Below the pieces are notes generated by a model. That model saw only the letters and a program-made list of their open reading frames with translations. It ran no database searches and was not told where the DNA came from. This document shows, piece after piece, positions 1 to 6,151 of a stretch of 8,339 nucleotides of DNA. The translations under genes and the position numbers were made by a program. Source of the DNA: an uncultured Coriobacteriaceae bacterium (GTDB lineage: Bacteria; Actinomycetota; Coriobacteriia; Coriobacteriales; Eggerthellaceae); the NCBI GenBank assembly GCA_902796815.1, contig CADBQL010000264.1, positions 1 to 8,339 on the forward strand, written 5' to 3'. How positions within the stretch are numbered: position 1 is the stretch's first letter; the number at the start of each line of letters is the position of its first letter.

Positions 1-1701
1 CGGAAACTCAAGGCCTTTGGCGGCGTGAATCGTCATAAGCTTGACCTTATTTGCCGACAAACCTGTATCGAGATTGGTCATATGCGATACATGCGCGAGG
101 AAATTGTCAGGCGTGGCTTCTTCGCCGCATGTCGTCTCGAATTCGTGCACCGCCTGACGAAGCTCGGCAAGGTTGTCAAGGCGCTCCTGGCTCCCTTCGG
201 TACGAAGCGCCTGTTCATAGCCGCTTTTATCCAACAAATCCGCCAGCAGCTCCGACAAGGGCCGCGATTCGGCCGCAACAGAATAACGCTCGATCAAATC
301 CACGAACTGATGCGCCTTCGTACCCTTCATGATGGCGTTATCGAGATTGTCAACGAGCGCTTGGAAGAGCGACACGCCGTTGCCCTCGGCATACGTGCGC
401 AGAAACTTCATGCGACGCACGCCGAGATTCCGCTTGGGTACGTTGACGATACGCTCAAACGATAAATCATCGCGGAAGATTACCATGCGCACATACGACA
501 GTGCATCCTTGACCTCTTTGCGGTCAAAAAACTGCACACCACTGTATATAGTATAGGGGATCTGCGCTTTGACCAGCGCCTCTTCAACTGATCGCGAAGC
601 GTAGTGCGCTCGATACAGCACGCACGCATCGCGCAGCTCCATCCCCTGCGCCTGCAAACGCTCGATTTGCTCGGCAATCCATTGCGCTTCCGCCGCCGAG
701 CTCTTCGCGTGGAAACAGCGCACCTTGCTGCCTGGCGGATTCACCGCTTTAAGGCTCTTCGGTATACGCTGCCTATTTGCGCTGATCAGAGAATTGGCAA
801 CCATCGTGATCTGCGGCGTGGATCGGTAGTTGTCGTTCATCATAATCGTGCGCACGTCACGGAAGCGCTTGTCAAAATCGAGCAAGTATTTGACGTTCGC
901 TCCACGCCAGGTGTAAATGGTCTGGTCAGGATCGCCGACGACGAACAAATTGCCATGATGGGCGGCAAGCACTTCCATCAGTTCGTGTTGGAGACCGTCG
1001 ATATCCTGGAACTCGTCGATCATAATGTATTCGAGACGCTGCTGCCATTTAAGCCGCACGTCTTCGCGACGCCTGAAGATTTCTAATGTCAGAATAATCA
1101 GATCGTTGTAATCGAGCCCGAAGCATTTCTTCTGCTGGTAGAGGTATCCGTAAAACAAGATGTCATCGACCGACTCGGCCAGGTCGTACTTGAGTTTGAG
1201 CGCGTCGAGCGACAAATCGATGAGATCGAGATAATAATCCTTGTGCGTAAACGTCTTTCGGATCTCGAACATATCGCGCGCCTGGCCGAACGTGCAATCG
1301 CGTAGCGTCAGCCCTCGCTCCTCGTAGACAATCTGCAGCATCGCATCGATATCCGAATTGTCGAGCACCAAAAAACTCTTGGGAAACGAAACTGCGGAAG
1401 CATCTTCCTGCAGCACCGACACGCAAAAGCCGTGAAACGTGTTCACATACCCCGTATCGGCATCGCCAGTAAGCTTGCGAATGCGCTGTCGCATCTCGTT
1501 GGCCGCTTTGTTCGTGAACGTGACGCACAGCAGATTGCCAGGCATGATACCCAGGTCGTTGACAAGAAATGCAAACCGGCGAGCCAAAGCACGCGTCTTA
1601 CCCGAGCCAGCACCGGCAATGACGCGCACGTAGCCCTCCGTCGCAGTGACGGCCTCGCGCTGCGCCTCGTTCAAACCTTCTAATGCTGAAAACTCTTCCA
1701 T
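1..1701 (-). CDS. UvrD/PcrA-type superfamily 1 DNA helicase, C-terminus cut off by window edge
   Basis: ATP-driven 3'-5' DNA helicase of the UvrD/PcrA/Rep group, acting in repair or replication-fork maintenance. The frame is open from the ATG at 1701 to base 1, giving 567 visible residues. Motifs appear in order: Q-type LNEAQREAV (10-18), Walker A GAGSGKT (30-36), VTFTNKAANEM (motif Ia), Walker B DEFQD (229-233), GDPDQTIYTWRGA (256-268, motif III), NYRST (291-295, motif IV) and MTIHAAKGLEFP (556-567, motif V). Motif VI and the C-terminus would lie beyond base 1; relatives are usually 700 residues or more. The GDPDQTIYTWRGA form differs from the GDDDQSIYRWRGA of classical PcrA, so a paralogue is possible and no symbol is given. 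Codons upstream of the ATG hold no other ATG, and the Shine-Dalgarno is weak. A TTGACA lies on the minus strand about 33 bases upstream without a clear -10 partner. Confidence 0.93.
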   Translation of the reverse strand, partial: MEEFSALEGLNEAQREAVTATEGYVRVIAGAGSGKTRALARRFAFLVNDLGIMPGNLLCVTFTNKAANEMRQRIRKLTGDADTGYVNTFHGFCVSVLQEDASAVSFPKSFLVLDNSDIDAMLQIVYEERGLTLRDCTFGQARDMFEIRKTFTHKDYYLDLIDLSLDALKLKYDLAESVDDILFYGYLYQQKKCFGLDYNDLIILTLEIFRRREDVRLKWQQRLEYIMIDEFQDIDGLQHELMEVLAAHHGNLFVVGDPDQTIYTWRGANVKYLLDFDKRFRDVRTIMMNDNYRSTPQITMVANSLISANRQRIPKSLKAVNPPGSKVRCFHAKSSAAEAQWIAEQIERLQAQGMELRDACVLYRAHYASRSVEEALVKAQIPYTIYSGVQFFDRKEVKDALSYVRMVIFRDDLSFERIVNVPKRNLGVRRMKFLRTYAEGNGVSLFQALVDNLDNAIMKGTKAHQFVDLIERYSVAAESRPLSELLADLLDKSGYEQALRTEGSQERLDNLAELRQAVHEFETTCGEEATPDNFLAHVSHMTNLDTGLSANKVKLMTIHAAKGLEFP

Positions 1702-1802
1702 GAGTACATATGTTCGCTCATTACAAGAAGGCTGTCAACAAGAAAATCTCGTTAATGACTTTCGTCCCCGATCGCGGTTAACTGTATCAGCGAGATACCA
1801 AA

Positions 1803-1908
1803 GCAAAACCCCAGTTGAGGGCGTGACATCGGCGATTCCGCAGACACAAACTTAATTATTCTAAAGCTACGAGGACAAGCCGATGCGCGTTTTCACCTGG
1901 GGTTTTGC
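1803..1908. repeat. 12-bp perfect inverted repeat in a gene-free gap
   Basis: GCAAAACCCCAG at 1803-1814 is exactly complementary to CTGGGGTTTTGC at 1897-1908, with 82 bases between the arms. The pair lies in the 258-base gap between the helicase start (1701) and the isomerase stop (1960). No tRNA or known RNA fold was recognised between the arms. A small hairpin, GTATC/GATAC, sits just outside at 1784-1798. The arms could form the base of a folded RNA or the ends of a small relic element; neither is shown. Confidence 0.35.
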
Positions 1909-1959
1909 GGGACGTGCGGACCCCCTGTAACCAGTAAGGGCCTCGCGTCAGCAGTTTCC

Positions 1960-2688
1960 TTAGTCGACGATTTTGATGGAGGTGATCTTGGCTTGCTTAG
2001 CCTCGTCGTCAATCATTCCCATGCCTGGTTCAGTCACATTAGGCAGATAATCTTCCACGATTTTGTCTACGATTTTCATACCCGCCTCGTCAATCGTGCC
2101 AAAGGCGGCATACTGGCCGTTGAGGCTCATGCTCACGGTCTGGTTTGAGTCGAGCGTCACGAAAAATGTCGAGGTCGCACTATTGGGGTCGGACGAGCGC
2201 GCCATGGCCACCGTTCCCTTTTGGAAATGATCCGCCAACTCGTTGTCGTAACCGTTTTGCGAGAACTCACCCACAACAGGATCAAGAGCCGCATCGTTTC
2301 CCGATGAAGTATTGCCCTTCGTGCCACCTTGCATGCAGAAGCCGTCAGCAAACCGATAGAACGTAAGCCCATCGTAATAGCCGTCCTCGGCAAGCGCGCA
2401 GAAGTTGGCCACGCTCGCAGGCGCCGCATCGGCGTCAAGCTCCATCGTTATCGGGTCGTAGCCCTCGACGGTTAGCGTCGCGTGATGGGTGCCGCTCGCA
2501 TACGGACCATCCGCTTGAGCTTTTTTACTTGTAGCAGTTTCACCAGAATCTGCAGCAGATGACGCTGAGCTCGCATCACTTGACGAAGACGAGGCTCCCT
2601 GTCCACAGCCTGTCAAAACCATAGCCATGCACATAACCGCAACACACAGCAAGGCAAGCAACCGTTTGTGAATAGCAATACCGTTCAT
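1960..2688 (-). CDS. Lipoprotein peptidyl-prolyl cis-trans isomerase, cyclophilin type
   Basis: Extracytoplasmic folding factor that interconverts cis and trans proline peptide bonds; 242 residues. A lipoprotein signal covers residues 1-28: KR at 8-9, a hydrophobic stretch, then lipobox LTGC with lipidated Cys28. A Ser/Ala-rich tether follows (about 32-58), then a cyclophilin domain (PF00160, about 68-242). Active-site equivalents are visible: FYRF with Arg112 (CypA Arg55), QGG at 120-122, AMA at 161-163 and FF at 175-176. The tryptophan near CypA position 121 is absent, as in many bacterial members. The frame stays open to 2742, but those extra codons run through palindromic repeats. I chose the ATG at 2688 because GGAG (2693-2696) precedes it by four bases and the signal peptide starts there. 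The ligase-like gene lies upstream on the same strand, 161 bases away and separated by two hairpin repeats, so a shared transcript is uncertain. Confidence 0.93.
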   Translation of the reverse strand: MNGIAIHKRLLALLCVAVMCMAMVLTGCGQGASSSSSDASSASSAADSGETATSKKAQADGPYASGTHHATLTVEGYDPITMELDADAAPASVANFCALAEDGYYDGLTFYRFADGFCMQGGTKGNTSSGNDAALDPVVGEFSQNGYDNELADHFQKGTVAMARSSDPNSATSTFFVTLDSNQTVSMSLNGQYAAFGTIDEAGMKIVDKIVEDYLPNVTEPGMGMIDDEAKQAKITSIKIVD

Positions 2689-2706
2689 AGTTCTCCAATC
2701 AACAGG

Positions 2707-2735
2707 ATGAGTCGCACCCCTGGGGCAAAACTCAT
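2707..2735 (-). repeat. Palindromic repeat copy A
   Basis: 29-nt imperfect palindrome with ATGAGT and ACTCAT ends and a CCCC/GGGG core. The central base is T on the plus strand, so this copy is inverted relative to the others, which have A. Read on the minus strand its variable triplets are TTT on the left and GCG on the right, so the middle of the stem is poorly paired. It lies 18 bases upstream of the isomerase start codon and downstream of the ligase-like gene. Confidence 0.85.
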
Positions 2736-2749
2736 TGACCACCGTACGA

Positions 2750-2778
2750 ATGAGTCACGCCCCAGGGGCGCGACTCAT
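2750..2778 (+). repeat. Palindromic repeat copy B
   Basis: 29-nt palindrome: ATGAGT, CAC, GCCCC, central A, GGGGC, GCG, ACTCAT. Only one mismatched pair is present in the stem, and the dyad extends one base further on each side (A/T at 2749 and 2779). It lies 14 bases from copy A in the gap between the isomerase and ligase-like genes. Confidence 0.88.
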
Positions 2779-2786
2779 TCCATAGC

Positions 2787-2809
2787 GAGCCGCACCCGAG
2801 GAACGGCTC
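2787..2809 (-). terminator. Short hairpin downstream of the ligase-like gene (possible terminator)
   Basis: GAGCCG (2787-2792) pairs with CGGCTC (2804-2809) across an 11-base loop. It lies 40 bases beyond the stop codon of the minus-strand ligase-like gene and just before palindrome copy B. There is no T-tract on either strand, so a classical intrinsic terminator is not demonstrated. Confidence 0.3.
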
Positions 2810-2849
2810 AATCCAAGAGCAAGCATCCTCCTCAAAACCCCAAATGCGA

Positions 2850-4100
2850 TCAGGCCAAATCAGCCAACGTAACGCGACGCGAAACCAAGGAGCCTAATGG
2901 TTCCAAGTATGCGCGCTCTTCCGAACCAAGCACGCCTTCGGCCAACTCAAAAAGGGTGCCGACCCACGACGAAACAGGACGTCCGTACACCTGAGCATCA
3001 TAACCTGTCTCCATGAGCGCATCTTTTGCCTGACGAACATCGTTTTCACTAACATCCGACAACATCGAATCGAGCTCGTCGAGCGTAGAAGGATTATAGA
3101 ACAATGCCTGCACAAGCGCCGTATATCCCAAGCAGTATTCGATGGGCATGGCGTCGGCCGGACGGATCTCGACGAAGTTCTTTAAACGCGCATCAGGCCA
3201 AACCATCGACAAAGCGTGCTCGATTTCAGCGACGCTCATTTCACGCTCTGCATAAATCTCTTCGAAGGTCTGATTGCCCACATAGCGCCAACCGCTCGGC
3301 TCGTTCGCATCCGGTACGAGAATCGCCTCGCGCGATAAGATATAGTCGGCATAATCAACAAACGAAAAGCCGCGCTCGAGCGAGCCGGGCACCGTCCCTA
3401 CCCTATCCTGGTTCATGCGAGCCCAAACCATCGTGCGCACCAGCCGGCACGGCCGTTTTTCCCGCTCGAACACCGGTGAGTTATCGCTTATCAAACTCAA
3501 GATGGGCGCAAGCTTCTGCGCGACGCGCAGCTTCTTGATCGCGTCGGCCTCATCGTGGAAATCCACCGAAATCTGAAGCGAGCACGTGCCGCGCATCATG
3601 CAGATGCCCTCGTAAGCCTGAGCACCCAAGAACTTGGTCATGCATTCGTAGCGATACTTCGGAATAAGCTCCAAATCGCGCGCGCATGCAGACGGATTGT
3701 AGCCGAGTAAGGGCGTAACCACACTAAACTCGTCCATAATCGGATCAAGCTGGGAGCGAAACGCCGCATAGGCGGCTTCGATTTCGCCCACACGTGCGAA
3801 CGGCCCTGCCGAAATCTCGAGCTGACCAGCAGGCTCAATCGTAATTGTTTGCCCATCGCGCACAAGCCCAATTACGTCATCGCCATCAAGAAGTTCGCGA
3901 TCATACGCTGGCGCGAGCCGCTTGAGGATATCGTGCACACCCCGAGGCTCGGAATACGAGACCGGCTCGTTCGTTCTAGCGTGAAGCAACACGTGCTCCA
4001 GTTCGAACCCGAGTTTTTGAGAACAAGTATCGCCTCTTTCGAAAAACGCGACCATCTTGGCGCGATTGCGCTCATGAAATGACGAGCTTTCATGCGTCAT
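2850..4100 (-). CDS. Glutamate-cysteine ligase-like protein (GCS2/plant-type family)
   Basis: Probable ATP-dependent ligase joining glutamate to cysteine through the gamma carboxyl, a cytosolic step toward gamma-glutamylcysteine thiols; 416 residues. Family marks (PF04107, plant/proteobacterial GshA-like) run in order: GFELEH (31-36, with Glu33 and Glu35 as likely metal ligands), ITIEPAGQLEIS (86-97), PKYRYECM, MMRGTCSLQISVDF, ISDNSPVFE, a DRVGTVP stretch and FVEIRPADAMP near the C-terminal third. The order and wording parallel plant GCL (VSLEPGGQFELSG, LRTCTVQVNLDF, MRGAD). The frame reaches a TTG at 4121, but the ATG at 4100 has GAGGA at 4105-4109 four bases upstream, so I chose 4100. It diverges from the Fe-S/larE operon. 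No glutathione synthetase or ergothioneine gene is in view, so the final product is open; an EgtA-like role or another gamma-glutamyl amide ligase is possible. Confidence 0.85.
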   Translation of the reverse strand: MTHESSSFHERNRAKMVAFFERGDTCSQKLGFELEHVLLHARTNEPVSYSEPRGVHDILKRLAPAYDRELLDGDDVIGLVRDGQTITIEPAGQLEISAGPFARVGEIEAAYAAFRSQLDPIMDEFSVVTPLLGYNPSACARDLELIPKYRYECMTKFLGAQAYEGICMMRGTCSLQISVDFHDEADAIKKLRVAQKLAPILSLISDNSPVFEREKRPCRLVRTMVWARMNQDRVGTVPGSLERGFSFVDYADYILSREAILVPDANEPSGWRYVGNQTFEEIYAEREMSVAEIEHALSMVWPDARLKNFVEIRPADAMPIEYCLGYTALVQALFYNPSTLDELDSMLSDVSENDVRQAKDALMETGYDAQVYGRPVSSWVGTLFELAEGVLGSEERAYLEPLGSLVSRRVTLADLA

Positions 4101-4258
4101 GCTGTCCTCAATTCTCAGCAATTGATGCCATCGGTTTCACAAAACCAGAATACCAGCTAGTGTCCACTATCGCACAGAAGCGCATTCGTACGCTATGGAT
4201 TCCTTACCGTAAAACCACCATTTCAACTATCGAGAAACGACTCATTTTCCCTTGTAGG

Positions 4259-4273
4259 CATTCAATTTGAATG
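4259..4273. promoter_or_regulatory. 15-nt palindrome inside a candidate promoter spacer (possible operator)
   Basis: CATTCAATTTGAATG is a perfect dyad with 7-bp arms around a central T. It falls entirely between the candidate -35 (TTGTAG, 4252-4257) and -10 (GACAAT, 4275-4280) of the Fe-S/larE operon, a typical repressor position. No regulator gene is nearby. Confidence 0.3.
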
Positions 4274-4305
4274 AGACAATAGGCGATAAAAAAACAGCGT
4301 GGACG

Positions 4306-4313
4306 AGGAGGGG
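4306..4313 (+). promoter_or_regulatory. Strong ribosome binding site that sets the start of the Fe-S protein
   Basis: AGGAGGGG lies 7 bases before the ATG at 4321. An in-frame ATG at 4267 has no comparable site and lies beside the candidate -10, so the later start is preferred. Confidence 0.8.
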
Positions 4314-4320
4314 TACCGCA

Positions 4321-5142
4321 ATGGATTCGAATGAATTGCTCTCATATCTTACGCAAGAAATCAACGAGTTTGTACAGGGCAGCTCGAACAATTGGATTTC
4401 GATGCGCGGTGCGCTCAGCCCCAGTTGCGCGGCGTTGAAAATGTTTGACGAGCCCCTCATCGCCGTCGCATCAGCCCAAGATCCACTCTTCGAGCGCTTG
4501 CGCGAGCCCGACGCCGTAGGCTCAGACATGCGTATGCCGACCGATTGGCTCCCCAATGCTTGCAGCGTCGTCTCGTATTTTTTGCCTATGAGCGAACGAG
4601 TACGCCTCAGCAATTATGGGGGGCGACCCGCGTCGCCAGAGTGGTTCCATGCGCGCATCGAAGGCCAATTTTTCATCATGAAACTTGGAGAGCATATCAC
4701 GCGGGTCATGCGTGCCAAGGGCGTTGACGTCATCTGCCCTGCTTGCCACCCCGACATGAATGCGACGTTTTTCGATGACGACCCATCTGCCGCCTATCGC
4801 AGTAACTGGTCCGAGCGACACGTCGCTTACGTGTGCGGCTTGGGAACGTTTTCGCTCACCAGGGGCATTATTACCGAAAAAGGAGCGGCGGGCCGACTTG
4901 GCAGCGTCATCGTTTCGGCACCGCTTCCCATAACCGAGCGCCCCTATTCGGACTTGTACGAATATTGCATTAAATGCGGTGCCTGCATCAAACGCTGCCC
5001 AGTCGGAGCCATTTCGCTCGAATCTGGCAAGGACAACTATCTCTGCCACGGCGAGATGCAGGAATCCAAAAAGATTTTCCCCGGCTATGTTGGCTGCGGA
5101 AAATGCCAAGTGGACGTTCCCTGCGAACACGCGCGCCCATAA
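4321..5142 (+). CDS. QueG-like 4Fe-4S ferredoxin-type protein (short form)
   Basis: 273-residue cytosolic iron-sulfur protein related to epoxyqueuosine reductase (COG1600). It is shorter than true QueG (usually above 300 residues) and has no HEAT-like tail. The middle region (about 161-195) carries SNWSERHVAY, GLGTFSLTRG and KGAAGRLGS, the block seen before the clusters in QueG-like proteins. A complete CxxCxxCxxxCP motif follows at Cys216, 219, 222 and 226, ending CPVGAI. A second set at Cys242, 259, 262 and 268 fits another 4Fe-4S cluster with altered spacing (CGKCQVDVPC). Reduction of a bound substrate or electron transfer is expected; the substrate is unknown, and I infer that it is not queuosine synthesis. 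It is the first gene of an operon: larE starts 15 bases after its TAA. The ATG at 4321 follows AGGAGGGG at 4306-4313; 18 further in-frame codons upstream to 4267 are judged untranslated. Confidence 0.82.
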   Translation: MDSNELLSYLTQEINEFVQGSSNNWISMRGALSPSCAALKMFDEPLIAVASAQDPLFERLREPDAVGSDMRMPTDWLPNACSVVSYFLPMSERVRLSNYGGRPASPEWFHARIEGQFFIMKLGEHITRVMRAKGVDVICPACHPDMNATFFDDDPSAAYRSNWSERHVAYVCGLGTFSLTRGIITEKGAAGRLGSVIVSAPLPITERPYSDLYEYCIKCGACIKRCPVGAISLESGKDNYLCHGEMQESKKIFPGYVGCGKCQVDVPCEHARP

Positions 5143-5157
5143 CAGATAGGAATGTAC

Positions 5158-5976
5158 ATGGATACCGAATTGGCACGCAAGTACGATCGCCTCAAAGAAC
5201 GCCTCGCTACATTCGGCGCGCTCGCCGTCGCGTTTTCGGGCGGCGTCGACTCCACTCTGTTGCTCGCCGTTGCGCACGAGGCGCTCGGCGACCGCGTGCT
5301 GGCCGTGACAGGCCGAAGCCCTGCCGTTCCAGCACGTGAGATTGAGGAGACGTGCAATTTTTGCCAAGGCCTTGGCGTTCGTCACATCGTCGTCGACACG
5401 CACGAATTCGACATCCCCGGTTTCGATCACAATCCGCCCGATCGCTGCTATATCTGTAAGAAGGAAATCTTTTCTTGCATCGCCGATGCCGCTGCAGAGT
5501 TTGGCGCCGAGACGCTCGCTGAAGGCTCGAACGTCGATGATGACGGCGACTATCGACCAGGTTTTAGGGCGGTCCAAGAACTCGGCGTAATAAGCCCGTT
5601 GCGCGATGCGGGTTTTTGCAAGGACGACATTCGCGCTCTCGCCCGAGAGCTCGGACTCGCCGCATGGAACAAGCCTGCGTTTGCGTGTCTGAACTCGAGG
5701 TTTGCTTACGGAGATTTGCTTTCGCCCGAACGCTTGGCTCAAGTCGACGCTGCTGAAGAAAGCATCCGCGCACTCGGATTTGACCAGGTACGCGTGCGTA
5801 TGCAGGACTCGACCGCGCGCATCGAAGTGCCTCCAGCCGACATCGAGCGTATCGCCTCGCCTGCGATACGCCAAGCGATTGTAGACGAACTCAAACACCT
5901 GGGCTATTCGTACGTCGCCCTCGACCTGCAAGGATACCGCACTGGATCCATGAACGAAACACTCATAGCCGAATGA
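5158..5976 (+). CDS. larE: ATP-dependent sacrificial sulfur transferase LarE
   Basis: PP-loop enzyme of nickel-pincer nucleotide synthesis: it adenylates the carboxylates of the pyridinium dicarboxylate mononucleotide made by LarB and inserts sulfur, before LarC loads nickel for lactate racemase LarA and its relatives. 272 residues. The pyrophosphatase loop SGGVDS is at 27-32, NPPDRCYICKK at 92-102 (Cys97, Cys100), AEGSN at 121-125, and KPAFACLNSRF at 172-182. Cys177 aligns with the sacrificial Cys176 of the Lactobacillus plantarum enzyme. No cysteine follows Cys177, which argues for the single-cysteine sacrificial type rather than the cluster-bearing type. The C-terminus LQGYRTGSMNETL is typical of the family. 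An ATG also occurs at 5152, but AGGA (5148-5151) abuts it; spacing of six bases favours 5158. The last codons and TGA stop lie within palindromic repeat sequence. No larA, larB or larC is in the window. Confidence 0.95.
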   Translation: MDTELARKYDRLKERLATFGALAVAFSGGVDSTLLLAVAHEALGDRVLAVTGRSPAVPAREIEETCNFCQGLGVRHIVVDTHEFDIPGFDHNPPDRCYICKKEIFSCIADAAAEFGAETLAEGSNVDDDGDYRPGFRAVQELGVISPLRDAGFCKDDIRALARELGLAAWNKPAFACLNSRFAYGDLLSPERLAQVDAAEESIRALGFDQVRVRMQDSTARIEVPPADIERIASPAIRQAIVDELKHLGYSYVALDLQGYRTGSMNETLIAE

Positions 5977-6007
5977 GTCACGCCCCAGGGGCAATACTCA
6001 TTCGGCT
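5967..6007. repeat. Palindromic repeat copy C, extended, overlapping the larE stop
   Basis: The 29-nt core is 5973-6001: ATGAGT, CAC, GCCCC, A, GGGGC, AAT, ACTCAT. Here the dyad is longer: AGCCGAATGAGT (5967-5978) and ACTCATTCGGCT (5996-6007) are perfect 12-bp arms. The larE stop TGA (5974-5976) is inside the left arm. The preceding ACTCAT at 5961-5966 repeats the end of a unit, so ACTCATAGCCGAATGAGT here is identical to 7172-7189 between copies E and F. Confidence 0.88.
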
Positions 6008-6026
6008 AATCGGCTGCCATCCCACC

Positions 6027-6116
6027 GCGGGCACCCGGGAGGGCACGCGCCGGCTTGGCTTCGCGCTGCTACGCAGCGCTGCAGAATCGCCGGTCGCGCG
6101 CCCACCGGGTGCCCGC
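6027..6116. repeat. Large imperfect inverted repeat (cruciform/hairpin) between larE and the methyltransferase
   Basis: Perfect 12-bp outer arms GCGGGCACCCGG (6027-6038) and CCGGGTGCCCGC (6105-6116) are followed inward by near-matching segments (6041-6054 against 6089-6103, one mismatch and one bulge). A separate inner hairpin, GCGCTGC (6063-6069), loop TAC, GCAGCGC (6073-6079), forms the tip. The 90-base structure is very GC-rich and lies between palindromes C and D, so the whole block is repeat, hairpin, repeat. It could terminate transcription from both sides or be the core of a miniature mobile element. Confidence 0.75.
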
Positions 6117-6122
6117 TTCGCA

Positions 6123-6151
6123 ATGAGTTTTGCCCCAGGGGCAAAACTCAT
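6123..6151. repeat. Palindromic repeat copy D, perfect dyad, overlapping the methyltransferase stop
   Basis: Fully symmetric 29-nt palindrome: ATGAGT, TTT, GCCCC, A, GGGGC, AAA, ACTCAT, with 14-bp arms and one central base; flanking A and T extend it to 6122-6152. The minus-strand stop codon of the methyltransferase gene (6148-6150) lies in the right arm. It is the only perfectly paired copy. Confidence 0.92.

Larger units (their letters stand above)
4101..4320. promoter_or_regulatory. Divergent intergenic region between the ligase-like gene and the Fe-S/larE operon
   Basis: 220 bases separate two divergent start codons and must hold promoters for both directions. On the plus strand a plausible sigma-70-type pair is TTGTAG (4252-4257) and GACAAT (4275-4280), with exactly 17 bases between. 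On the minus strand an extended -10-like TGGTATTCT lies about 50 bases upstream of the ligase-like start, but I see no good -35 for it. Nothing coding is recognised here. Confidence 0.4.

Noticed and set aside
25..1086. Long plus-strand open frames opposite the helicase
   Set aside because: They have no recognisable domains. The minus strand is open throughout and encodes all SF1 helicase motifs in order, so these frames are shadows.
1803..1908. tmRNA or other known structured RNA between the 12-bp arms
   Set aside because: No conserved tmRNA tag region, tRNA-like end or other recognisable RNA motif was found.
2689..2742. N-terminal extension of the isomerase frame
   Set aside because: The added 18 codons come from repeat A and precede a good Shine-Dalgarno and the real signal peptide start.
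4522..5994. 490-codon minus-strand frame opposite the Fe-S and larE genes
   Set aside because: It has no family motifs, begins inside repeat C and covers two clearly functional plus-strand genes. It is explained by codon bias on the opposite strand.
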